In this document: piece by piece, positions 40,710-49,657 of the stretch
Layout: each line of letters opens with the position of its first letter
Position numbering within the stretch: the stretch's first letter is position 1
Translations under genes and position numbers: made by a program
Assembly: GCA_016936615.1 (NCBI GenBank)
Contig: JAFGXN010000131.1
Coordinates: 1 to 60,169, forward strand
Length of the DNA: 60,169 nt
From: Spirochaetales bacterium
GTDB lineage: Bacteria > Spirochaetota > Spirochaetia > JAFGXN01
Direction of reading: 5' to 3'
Notes under the pieces: model-generated
Seen by the model: only the letters and a program-made list of their open reading frames with translations
Told to the model about the DNA's origin: nothing
The model's database searches: none

Positions 40710-41849
40710 TTATTTTTTCTTATTACTCTTTTTCTTAGGTTCACTCTTAGAATTATTTGAAGACTCTTTTACAACTTCAAGCAACTTCTGAGTCAATGTT
40801 GGCTTCTTAGGCTTCTCGGTAGTATCTGCACCAGGAAGATAGACACTAGCAACATCCAACCCCTTAAGCCTATCACGTTTGTCCATATACTTAAATATAA
40901 AATACAAGACGACACCAGCAACAACCATCAAGAAACACAATATCTGCCCCATTGAAAAATTCAAAAACGACTCTAACAAGGCAGGATTATCCTTAGATGG
41001 GAAAAATTTAATAATATATCCAAGTCCCTCATCAGGCTCTCTGTAATACTCAATCACAAATCTAATAACACCATAAAGCGCTACATACATAGAAGCAACA
41101 GCGCCATCAAACTTCTTGAATCTCTTGACAATAAACCAGAGAATCAGCCACAAGAAGATCCCCTCGAAGAATGCCTCGTATAACTGCGAAGGATGTCTTG
41201 GCAAAAAGAAAACCTCTCGACCATAATGATAGACTGACTCAATGTTAAACTTCGCCGCTAACTCCTTAGCCCAAGGTTGATAAGCATCAGTAGAAGCACC
41301 AGGAAAAACCATTCCAAAACCAGTCCTTGAAACCTTTCCCCAAAGCTCAGCATTTATAAAATTCCCCAATCTACCAAAGGTATACCCAAGAGGAATCCCT
41401 GCACAAGCCATATCTACAATACGTCTAAACTTCAACTTATTTCGCCAGCAATAATACAAAAATCCAAGAGCGCCACCAACAACTCCACCATGAAAGCTCA
41501 TACCTTGCAACCCAACCAATTTACCATCGCGAAATGGCCAAAAGATAAGCCACGGACGAGTCAAATAATAGGTCGAACCCTCATATATGATTACAGAAAA
41601 AAGCCTAGCACCAAGAAGCAGACCAATAATACAAGCAAAGAAGACACCCGAACTATGAGTCTCTGTCAGCTTAATCTCCGCCCTCTTGTTCTGTAGCTTA
41701 AACAATCCATAAGCAATAGAAAACGCAACAATATACATCATTCCGTACCATCGAATATTACCAAGAAAGCCAAGAAGGCCCTCTTTACCTGACCACCAAA
41801 AAAATATCTCTGGGTGTATCCACTCTGGGAATTTTACATATAACATCAC
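40710..41849 (-). CDS. lgt: Prolipoprotein diacylglyceryl transferase
   Basis: GMSFHGGVVGGALG, PLGYTFGRLGNFINAELWGKVS, RHPSQLYEAFFEG. Confidence 0.94.
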   Translation of the reverse strand: MMLYVKFPEWIHPEIFFWWSGKEGLLGFLGNIRWYGMMYIVAFSIAYGLFKLQNKRAEIKLTETHSSGVFFACIIGLLLGARLFSVIIYEGSTYYLTRPWLIFWPFRDGKLVGLQGMSFHGGVVGGALGFLYYCWRNKLKFRRIVDMACAGIPLGYTFGRLGNFINAELWGKVSRTGFGMVFPGASTDAYQPWAKELAAKFNIESVYHYGREVFFLPRHPSQLYEAFFEGIFLWLILWFIVKRFKKFDGAVASMYVALYGVIRFVIEYYREPDEGLGYIIKFFPSKDNPALLESFLNFSMGQILCFLMVVAGVVLYFIFKYMDKRDRLKGLDVASVYLPGADTTEKPKKPTLTQKLLEVVKESSNNSKSEPKKKSNKKK

Positions 41850-41874
41850 AACTCCTCACAAGATTAAATCTTCT

Positions 41875-43017
41875 CTATAATTTATACCCTGAATTCACAG
41901 CTTTTACAAGCTTTCGTTTTATTAACATATTCTCTTTTTTTAAACTATTTATCTCAAATTGCTGAGTCCTGATTGTCTCAAGCAAATCTCCCTCTGTCAA
42001 TGCTCCAGTATTAAGCAAATCCTTAATCTCCGCAATCCTAAGATCAAAATCATTACTTGCCTCTTCATTCGCAATCTGATAACTATCCTCAATAGCCTCG
42101 TAATCAAAATCCTCTTCAGATAAAGGTGACAGCTGCACAAGTTTCTCACTAATTCTAAAGATCGCCTGAGAGAGAACAGCTTGTGGCTTATAGACAATAA
42201 TCGGCAACCGCGAAGAGAGAGCAACATCCTGCAAATGATCCTTGTAGATTACCCCTAAGTGCTCCATATCAACACCAAGATACTCCCGACATGAGACCCT
42301 TAACTTCTGAGCCTTAAAACTATCCTTTGGATCATCAATCATATTAAAGACAAGCCGCGGACAAAAAACCTTAAACCTCTTATCAAATTTTTCATAACCC
42401 TTAGGATCTTTTGCCTTCAGAATCTCTAGCAATCTCGGCACATACAATCTCTGCAAAGAGTTCCCATCTTTCTGAAGATGCTCAAGATAGGCGGTTGCTG
42501 GACTTTTCTGCCCAAAAGAGGTGGAAATAAGGCGAAAAACAATGTTTTTCAAAAAAAGATAAGCATTCAAGGTAGCGGTCAAAGATGGCGTTGTAACAAT
42601 CACCCCCTCAGACGAAGCGAGGAAGAGATCAAGAGTATTCATATTTGTCCCAGCCCCCAGGTCAATTATAACAAAGTCAGCCTTGATTCCTTTTAAATCT
42701 TTAAGGATTTTTCTTTTTTCAAAAAACTTAATATTTGCCAGACCAGGAATCTCAGCTTCGCCAGGAAGTAATCTCAGATTTGAATACTCAGTATCAATAA
42801 TAAAATCATTTATATCTGAATCCTTATTCTGCAGATAATGACCTATCCCTGTCGTAACAGAACGAATTCCCAAAATTGTGTGCGCATTGCTTGCTCCAAG
42901 ATCAAGATCCACAAGAACCACACTAAAACCTGCCTGACCAAGCGCAATAGACATGTTAACAGCTAACAATGATTTACCTACTCCGCCCTTTCCACTAGCT
43001 ATTGGAATTATTCTCAT
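41875..43017 (-). CDS. MinD/FlhG-like ParA-family ATPase with C-terminal coiled-coil-like tail
   Basis: PIASGKGGVGKSLLAVNMSIALGQAG deviant Walker A, VLVDLDLGASN, DFVIIDLGAGT. Confidence 0.88.
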   Translation of the reverse strand: MRIIPIASGKGGVGKSLLAVNMSIALGQAGFSVVLVDLDLGASNAHTILGIRSVTTGIGHYLQNKDSDINDFIIDTEYSNLRLLPGEAEIPGLANIKFFEKRKILKDLKGIKADFVIIDLGAGTNMNTLDLFLASSEGVIVTTPSLTATLNAYLFLKNIVFRLISTSFGQKSPATAYLEHLQKDGNSLQRLYVPRLLEILKAKDPKGYEKFDKRFKVFCPRLVFNMIDDPKDSFKAQKLRVSCREYLGVDMEHLGVIYKDHLQDVALSSRLPIIVYKPQAVLSQAIFRISEKLVQLSPLSEEDFDYEAIEDSYQIANEEASNDFDLRIAEIKDLLNTGALTEGDLLETIRTQQFEINSLKKENMLIKRKLVKAVNSGYKL

Positions 43018-43114
43018 AACTTAAACTCCTCAAATTTCTATTTTTTTATAAAAAAAACATCGAAACAATAGACAAAAAGTAATATAATGTCTCATATAGT
43101 ATAGGAGATTTATC

Positions 43115-44545
43115 ATGAAAAATAAAGAACGTTTTTTATGGGCAACAGGAACAATTTTACTTATTTTGACTTTTATAGTCTTTTCAATAAGTTTTACAGT
43201 AAAAAACAACCTAACCCTAACTTCTGCGGAGGACAAACAGGCAGAGGTCAAAGACTACATGCAAGATATGGAGGAAACTTTTAATTTTATATTAGGAAAT
43301 TATGTAGAAGAGGTAGATCCAAAGGTTCTCTACGAAGGCGCGATGTCTGGGCTTTTTGAATCACTAGAAGATCCGCACTCTACTTTTCTTACAGAAAAAG
43401 AGATTCAAGATCTAACAAAGAACACACTTAAGGGAGAGTATGGCGGGGTTGGGCTCTACATCCAGAAGAAAGACCCATCTACTCTTGATGCAAAATCACT
43501 AGAGACAGATAAATTTGTTATAATATCAGCTCCCATCGAGGGAACTCCAGGATTTAAGGCTGGGCTTCATGCACTTGATATGATAACCCACATAGATGAT
43601 GAGCCTGTAGATGAGATTACAATCGATGAGACAGTTAGCAGACTCACAGGGCCAGTCGGAACAGATGTTAAGGTCTCAATATTACGCAAGCCAAATATCA
43701 AATTCGATGTTGTCCTTACTCGGGCAAAGATTGAAGTTCCAACAGTCAAGACTACAATGATAAATGATGATATTTTCTATATCAAGATTATCTCCTGGTC
43801 TGCACATACTCCAGACCGAATCAAAGAGGCTCTCCAAGAGGTTGAAGAGAAGAACATAAAACAAATAATTGTAGATGTGAGGAACAACCCTGGAGGATTA
43901 TTAAACTCTGTAACCAAGATTGCAGATTTTTTCCTATCAAAGGGAAAAATTGTAAGCACAAAGGGCAGAACTGATCAAAGCATCTCAGTTGCAAAGGCCT
44001 ATCCTCAGACAACAATAGTATCAAAAGATGTCAAAGTAGCTGTTCTTATGAATGAGTTTTCAGCATCAGCTTCAGAGATCTTCGCCGGTGCGATGAAAGA
44101 TTCTGGACGAGCCAAGACCTTTGGAACAACCACATACGGCAAAGGCTCAGTACAAATCCCAATGGCAGTGGGGAACACTGGCTACAAGCTAACAACTAGC
44201 CTCTACTACTCACCATCAGGAAGAAAGATTGATAAGCAAGGTGTCGAACCCGACTTCGAGGTAAAAGAGAAGGAACTTAGCGAAGAGGAGATTAACTCAC
44301 TTCAGAAGCTATTTGAGAACAAATATATAGAAAACTTCCTTGAAAAAAACTCTAATCCTTCAGCGTCCAAGATTGATGAGTTCTTAAAGATGTTGCGAAA
44401 CAAAGAGATTATTCTTGAAGAGAGATTGCTACGAAAGCTAATACAGAATGAGATAAATAGAAGCCTAGACTTCCCACCAATTATCGATATTGAGTTCGAT
44501 ATTGTGCTAAGAAGAGCTATGGAATTTCTTGAGACTGGAAAATGA
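43115..44545 (+). CDS. S41 family C-terminal processing peptidase
   Basis: PDZ domain, VDVRNNPGGLLNSVTKIADFFL, LMNEFSASASEIFAGAMKDSGRAKTFGTTTYGKGSVQ. Confidence 0.95.
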   Translation: MKNKERFLWATGTILLILTFIVFSISFTVKNNLTLTSAEDKQAEVKDYMQDMEETFNFILGNYVEEVDPKVLYEGAMSGLFESLEDPHSTFLTEKEIQDLTKNTLKGEYGGVGLYIQKKDPSTLDAKSLETDKFVIISAPIEGTPGFKAGLHALDMITHIDDEPVDEITIDETVSRLTGPVGTDVKVSILRKPNIKFDVVLTRAKIEVPTVKTTMINDDIFYIKIISWSAHTPDRIKEALQEVEEKNIKQIIVDVRNNPGGLLNSVTKIADFFLSKGKIVSTKGRTDQSISVAKAYPQTTIVSKDVKVAVLMNEFSASASEIFAGAMKDSGRAKTFGTTTYGKGSVQIPMAVGNTGYKLTTSLYYSPSGRKIDKQGVEPDFEVKEKELSEEEINSLQKLFENKYIENFLEKNSNPSASKIDEFLKMLRNKEIILEERLLRKLIQNEINRSLDFPPIIDIEFDIVLRRAMEFLETGK

Positions 44546-45288
44546 AACAATTTGTTCTAAAATTCGAGTGCGAACAACCTAAAGGCACCTTCTCACTGAC
44601 ACGAAGAGAGTATAACTATCTGATAAATGTGAGAAGGATGCAAAAAGGCGACAAGATAAAGGCTCTTGACCAAAAGAATCAAGAGCTAGCACTCGAAATT
44701 CTCTCTATAGATGACCAAGAAGCTCTATGCAGCTGGGAAATTATCAAAAAAGAGATAGTCCAACCAGAGATTGAGAAGATTATGATTTTTTCTCTACTAA
44801 AAGGCAAAAAAAACGAACAAGTAATACGGCAAGCTGTCGAGACCGGAGTAACAAAGATAATTCCAGTAGTTTCGAGATACTCAATCTCACAACCTGAGCG
44901 CAAAGATCTTGAGAAAAAACAAGAAAAATGGGAAACAGTGATAACTGAAGCAGTCCAACAATCTGGCCGGCCTGATATTCCAACCATTGAGGCTATCATC
45001 CCGATCGAGAAAATCAAAGATTTTCTCAATTTTGACCATACAGCCCTGTTTTTTCACCAAGAAAAGCTTGAAGAAATCCCAATATCAAGTAAAATAACAG
45101 CAGGCAGACCAACTGTCTTTGCGATCGGTCCTGAAGGCGGATTTTCAGAAGATGAGATAGAGATGTTCTTGAACCTCGGATTTATCCCAACTTTTTTGCA
45201 AACACCAGTGATGAGAGCAGAGACTGCAGCAGTTGCAGCCTCAATAATGATAACAACAATTGCATCGGAGACGAAAAGTGGAAAATAA
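44542..45288 (+). CDS. rsmE: 16S rRNA (uracil1498-N3)-methyltransferase
   Basis: RRMQKGDKIKALD, QAVETGVTKIIPVVSRYS, ITEAVQQSGRPDIPTI, AIGPEGGFSEDE, VMRAETAAVAA. Confidence 0.92.
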   Translation: MKQFVLKFECEQPKGTFSLTRREYNYLINVRRMQKGDKIKALDQKNQELALEILSIDDQEALCSWEIIKKEIVQPEIEKIMIFSLLKGKKNEQVIRQAVETGVTKIIPVVSRYSISQPERKDLEKKQEKWETVITEAVQQSGRPDIPTIEAIIPIEKIKDFLNFDHTALFFHQEKLEEIPISSKITAGRPTVFAIGPEGGFSEDEIEMFLNLGFIPTFLQTPVMRAETAAVAASIMITTIASETKSGK

Positions 45289-46012
45289 CTCAAACACAAA
45301 CGAATTTAACACAGGCATAATTAAGATAACAAATATAGCAGAGATGGAGTTCAAGAAATTCATATTATCGAAGATTGAGAGCAATACGAGATTTTCCTGT
45401 ATATTTTTAGACTCCTCAACAATAACACGAGCAATGTTCAGCAAGAAGTACAGAGATTTTGTTAACAGTTGCGATTTAGTAATTCCAACAACTCAGATTG
45501 TGAAGATGATAAACAAAAAAGTACCAATTGAGACCTACTCAGAATTTGACTTTTGTATCAAGGCCCTTGCCACAGCAGAGGAGAAACGAAAATCGTCGTT
45601 TATCCTAGGCGGAGACAAGCTAACCATCAAGAAGGCCTACAACAATCTATGCTCAACCTTCCCAGATTTGAAGGTTCTCGGAATGTACAAAGGCAACCTG
45701 AGCAACAAAGAAGAAGCCCACACAATCCTCGCAATCAAAAAGGCAGCACCGACAATCCTGATAGCAGGAAAGAGCCTTCCCAAGAATGAAAAATGGCTAC
45801 AACTACACAAAGAAGAGTTCAATCCCGGCATTTTCATATACACCCCAGAGACCTTCTCAATAATGACTGGGGAACGAAGCAACAAAGCAAAGAAAAAAAA
45901 CAAATTCATCCTCAGCATGAAATACTTAATTCTGCCTCATCTCTGGGTCAAAGGGCTAATCTTACTGATTTTCCTAGCCAAAGCAAAGAAATTTATCAAG
46001 AAAGGGTGTTGA
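45278..46012 (+). CDS. WecG/TagA/CpsF-like glycosyltransferase
   Basis: FILGGDKLTIKKAYNNLCSTFPDLKVLGMYKGNL, ILIAGKSLPKNEKWLQ; probable GTG start overlapping the rsmE stop (ORF track uses TTG at 45260). Confidence 0.65.
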   Translation: MENNSNTNEFNTGIIKITNIAEMEFKKFILSKIESNTRFSCIFLDSSTITRAMFSKKYRDFVNSCDLVIPTTQIVKMINKKVPIETYSEFDFCIKALATAEEKRKSSFILGGDKLTIKKAYNNLCSTFPDLKVLGMYKGNLSNKEEAHTILAIKKAAPTILIAGKSLPKNEKWLQLHKEEFNPGIFIYTPETFSIMTGERSNKAKKKNKFILSMKYLILPHLWVKGLILLIFLAKAKKFIKKGC

Positions 46013-46013
46013 A

Positions 46014-46667
46014 ATGAAAGCAAAAGGAATAATATTTGACTTCAATGGAACAATGTTCTGGGATTCTGAATACCAGATATCAGCATGGGATAAGTATTTA
46101 GCGAAAAATAAATTACAAATGACAGCGTCTGAAAAAGAAGAATATATCCATGGAAGGAATTGCAGAGATACATTTGAATTTCTTTTCAAGCGAACAATTT
46201 CTGACAACGAGCTAGATTATTTAATAGAACAAAAAGAGATAATCTATAGAAATGAATGCATGAAACACAAAATGATACTAGCTCCAGGCTTAGAATCTCT
46301 CCTAATATTTTTAAAAGATAATGATATAAAAATTGCTATCGCAACTGCAGCTGGCAAAAAGAATGTCGAATTCTTTATCGAAAAATTTAATTTACTGAAT
46401 TTTTTTGAAAGAAAAAACATAATATATGATGACGGAAAAATTAAAGGAAAACCACACCCAGATCTATTTAACAAGGCTGCCGAATCTCTCAACATCTGTA
46501 AGAACGAAATAATTATCTTCGAAGATTCAAAATCTGGAATTGAAGCTGCTAGAAAATCTGGCGCAGGTAAAATAATAGTTGTGAACTCAGCTAGAGTAAA
46601 TTTTAAGACAGAAGATTTAGAAACTATAAATGATTTTAACCAATTCGATAGGAATTTGGTTATATAA
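46014..46667 (+). CDS. HAD-superfamily hydrolase (beta-phosphoglucomutase-like)
   Basis: IIFDFNGTMFWDSE, AIATAAGKKNVEFFIEKFNL, GKPHPDLFNKAAESL, IIFEDSKSGIEAA. Confidence 0.9.
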   Translation: MKAKGIIFDFNGTMFWDSEYQISAWDKYLAKNKLQMTASEKEEYIHGRNCRDTFEFLFKRTISDNELDYLIEQKEIIYRNECMKHKMILAPGLESLLIFLKDNDIKIAIATAAGKKNVEFFIEKFNLLNFFERKNIIYDDGKIKGKPHPDLFNKAAESLNICKNEIIIFEDSKSGIEAARKSGAGKIIVVNSARVNFKTEDLETINDFNQFDRNLVI

Positions 46668-46735
46668 GCTAAAGATTCAAGGATTTTCACGCTAAAACTC
46701 TGTCAAGCGCAAGCGAAATTGTCTTTAATATGTTG

Positions 46736-46755
46736 TTCTTAATTTGAATTAAGAA
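46736..46755. terminator. AT-rich perfect palindrome downstream of HAD gene
   Basis: TTCTTAATT-TG-AATTAAGAA. Confidence 0.45.
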
Positions 46756-46769
46756 AGAAGAGGTTGAAT

Positions 46770-47090
46770 CGCCCGCTACGCTCGATTAACACAGATGAAC
46801 GCAGATAATATGGGAGAGGTTTTTGTAGGTATGTTTTGCCACCTATGTTTTAATGGTAATTTGTTGCCTTTTGATTTACCTATGTTTTTTGTGAAAAATA
46901 CCCAGAGCAAGCCTTGGGTCTTAAATGCAGCAAAATCTCTTATTTTTTTAATCAGCCAAACAACATTTCTTCTCAACCCTGATTGTCCTGCTTAGCAGTG
47001 AGTACACTGCCCTGGCAGGACGTATTAGTTCATTCTGAACTAATCCCCTGCGTTAATCTGCGTCCATCTAGCAGCGAAGCTGCGGGCGGT
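46770..47090. repeat. Non-coding repeat-like element with imperfect terminal inverted repeats and an internal copy of the 35.4 kb repeat unit
   Basis: CGCCCGC...GATTAACACAGATGAACGCAGAT at left; reverse complement of CGCCCGC...GACGCAGATTAACGCAG at right; internal GTCCTGCTTAGCAGTGAGTACACTGCCCTGGCAGGACGTATTAGTTCATTCTGAACTAA. Confidence 0.6.
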
Positions 47091-47224
47091 TAAAATCTCT
47101 TCTAAAAAACTATTATAACACATAAGACATTTTCCCTTTCGTTAGACAATAACATAAATTTTCACATTAAAACTCTTGACAAAACCTTAAAATTAGAACT
47201 AAACTCAACTAAGGAAGTTAGGCT

Positions 47225-47839
47225 ATGCAAACAAAAAAAGACAAGACTTACTCATCAATAATGATCACAGCTAGACAAGAATTTCTCAAGAACGGGTTCA
47301 AGCAATCCAGCATGAGAACTATTGCGGAGAAGGCAGAGGTTGGACTTAGTAATATCTACAACTACTTTGCAAACAAGGATCAGATCTTTGAAGAGATCCT
47401 TGCGCCAGCCATCAGAGAGTTAAAATATCTGCAAAATCAACACAACTGCGAAGAGAATCTAAGCATAGATATCTTCACTTCAATAGAATGCCTTGAAAAG
47501 CAGACAAAAACCTATGCAGATTTGATAACAAGGTACAAAGATGAGATAAATCTTCTTTTTTATGGTGCAAACAGCTCTAAACTTGAAAATTTCAAAGAAG
47601 AATACATTAACAACCACACGAAGATTGGGCTTGAATACATGACCTTGATGAAAGAGAAATTTCCGGAGCTAAACATCGAGGTTACAGACTTTTTTATTCA
47701 TACAATGAGCTCTTGGTGGATAGGAATAATGGGCGAACTAGCAATGCACGATCTTAGCAGCGAGGAACTTGAGAAGTTCATATACGAATACCTTGAATTC
47801 TCAACTGCTGGCTGGAAAAAAGTGATGAATGTTAAATAA
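47225..47839 (+). CDS. TetR/AcrR family transcriptional regulator
   Basis: TARQEFLKNGFKQSSMRTIAEKAEVGLSNIYNYFANKDQIFEEIL. Confidence 0.93.
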   Translation: MQTKKDKTYSSIMITARQEFLKNGFKQSSMRTIAEKAEVGLSNIYNYFANKDQIFEEILAPAIRELKYLQNQHNCEENLSIDIFTSIECLEKQTKTYADLITRYKDEINLLFYGANSSKLENFKEEYINNHTKIGLEYMTLMKEKFPELNIEVTDFFIHTMSSWWIGIMGELAMHDLSSEELEKFIYEYLEFSTAGWKKVMNVK

Positions 47840-47857
47840 TTTTTTTTGAACAAAACT

Positions 47858-47868
47858 GAACAATGTTC
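47858..47868. promoter_or_regulatory. Candidate operator between tetR and ABC exporter genes
   Basis: GAACA-A-TGTTC perfect palindrome, preceded by a direct TGAAC repeat. Confidence 0.4.
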
Positions 47869-47887
47869 TTTTTTAGGAGGTTAATAC

Positions 47888-49657
47888 ATGGGTACTTTGA
47901 AAAAATTACAAAAGTACATGGAGGGCAGAAAAATATTACTGCCCGGGGCGATAATTCTATCAGCAATAAGCACCTTAACAGGGATGCTACCATTCATATT
48001 CATTTGGTTGATTGTCAAGGAATTATTCGCATCGCAAAATGAATTCTCTCTAGGGCTTGTGAATACATATGCTTGGGCTGCATTGGCAACTGCTGTCGGA
48101 GGAGTTATTCTCTACTTCGTGGCTCTATCACTTTCACATCTTGCTGCCTTCAGAGTCGAAGTAACAATGCGCCGCAAGGCAATGGAAAGGGTAATAAGCA
48201 TGCCACTCGGCTTCTTCGACAACAACACAAGCGGAAAAATTCGGAAGATAATCGATGAAGACGCAAGCATCACTCACACCTTTCTCGCTCATCAACTACC
48301 TGACCTCGCAGGAACAATATTGATGCCACTTGTCTCATTGACTCTGATTCTCGTAGTTGATTGGCAACTCGGGCTAGCTTGCCTTATCCCAATAGTTGTA
48401 TCCACAGCTTTAATGGGATTTATGATGGGGAAAAAAGGTCAACACTTCATGAAGCAATATATGACTTCGCTTGAAGAGATGAACAACGAGGCAGTAGAAT
48501 ATGTCAGAGGGATTCCAGTAGTGAAAGTCTTTCAACAGACTGTCTTCTCTTTCAAAAGTTTCTACAACAGCATAATCAGATACAAAGAGATGGTATCAAG
48601 CTACACCCACATGTGGGAAAAACCAATGTCTGCCTATACTGAAATAATTCACAGCTTCGCATACATCTTAATCCCATTTTCAATCTTGATTATTGGAAAA
48701 ACTGGGGATTATGCAGGCATAATAACTAATCTTTTACTCTATCTTCTTGTAACACCTGTATTTGCTCAATCAATTATGAAATCGATGTACCTTAATCAAG
48801 CACTTGGACAGGCATCAGAGGCAATAAACCGAAGCGAGAACCTTACAAAAGATTACAAGCCGCTTGCCACTTCAAACAAAAGAGAAATCTCCAATCACGA
48901 TATTACATTTGAAGCTGTCTCCTTCGCCTACCCTGGTACAGACAAAAAGGCAGTGGATAATGTTAGTTTTTCTATGAAAAAAGGGCAAAAATTCGCACTT
49001 GTCGGTCCTTCTGGTAGCGGCAAGACTACTGTGGCTCGACTACTACCAAGATTCCGCGAAATAGACAAAGGATCAATCAAAATTGGAGGAATAGATCTAA
49101 ATGAGATTGGGCAGGATGAGTTAATGAAAAACATCTCATTTGTCTTTCAGAATACCAAACTTTTTCGACGCTCACTTCTTGAAAATATCAAATACGGCAA
49201 TGAAAACGCATCAATGCAAGATATCAAAAAGGCGCTCGAGCTTGCTCAATGCAACGAATTTATCAGCAGGCTGCCTAATGGGCTAGAGACAAAGATAGGG
49301 GTAGATGGAACCTACTTATCAGGCGGAGAACAACAGAGAATTGCTCTAGCTAGGGCAATCCTCAAGGATGCACCAATAATTGTCCTCGATGAGGCGACTG
49401 CATTCGCAGATCCAGAAAACGAACACTTGATCCACAAGGCTTTACAAAAATTAACAGAAGGAAAGACTGTGTTGATGATTGCTCACCGACTATCAAGCAT
49501 CACAGATGTCGATTCAATTATTGTTCTCAACGACGGAAAGATTGCAGAACAAGGTACACACCAACAACTTCTAGCTCAAAATGGTATTTACACAAAAATG
49601 TGGAGAGAATATCAAAAATCTATCAAATGGACAATCTCAAAGGAGTCAGTATGTTAA
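47888..49657 (+). CDS. ABC exporter, fused TMD-NBD, subunit 1
   Basis: LVGPSGSGKTTVARLLPRF, TYLSGGEQQRIALARAILKDAPIIVLDEATAFAD. Confidence 0.95.
   Translation: MGTLKKLQKYMEGRKILLPGAIILSAISTLTGMLPFIFIWLIVKELFASQNEFSLGLVNTYAWAALATAVGGVILYFVALSLSHLAAFRVEVTMRRKAMERVISMPLGFFDNNTSGKIRKIIDEDASITHTFLAHQLPDLAGTILMPLVSLTLILVVDWQLGLACLIPIVVSTALMGFMMGKKGQHFMKQYMTSLEEMNNEAVEYVRGIPVVKVFQQTVFSFKSFYNSIIRYKEMVSSYTHMWEKPMSAYTEIIHSFAYILIPFSILIIGKTGDYAGIITNLLLYLLVTPVFAQSIMKSMYLNQALGQASEAINRSENLTKDYKPLATSNKREISNHDITFEAVSFAYPGTDKKAVDNVSFSMKKGQKFALVGPSGSGKTTVARLLPRFREIDKGSIKIGGIDLNEIGQDELMKNISFVFQNTKLFRRSLLENIKYGNENASMQDIKKALELAQCNEFISRLPNGLETKIGVDGTYLSGGEQQRIALARAILKDAPIIVLDEATAFADPENEHLIHKALQKLTEGKTVLMIAHRLSSITDVDSIIVLNDGKIAEQGTHQQLLAQNGIYTKMWREYQKSIKWTISKESVC

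Noticed and set aside
46776-46995. 66-aa ORFs on both strands in the 46.8-47.0 kb region
   Set aside because: Lie inside a repeat-like element, no RBS or homology signal by eye; at most decayed coding remnant.
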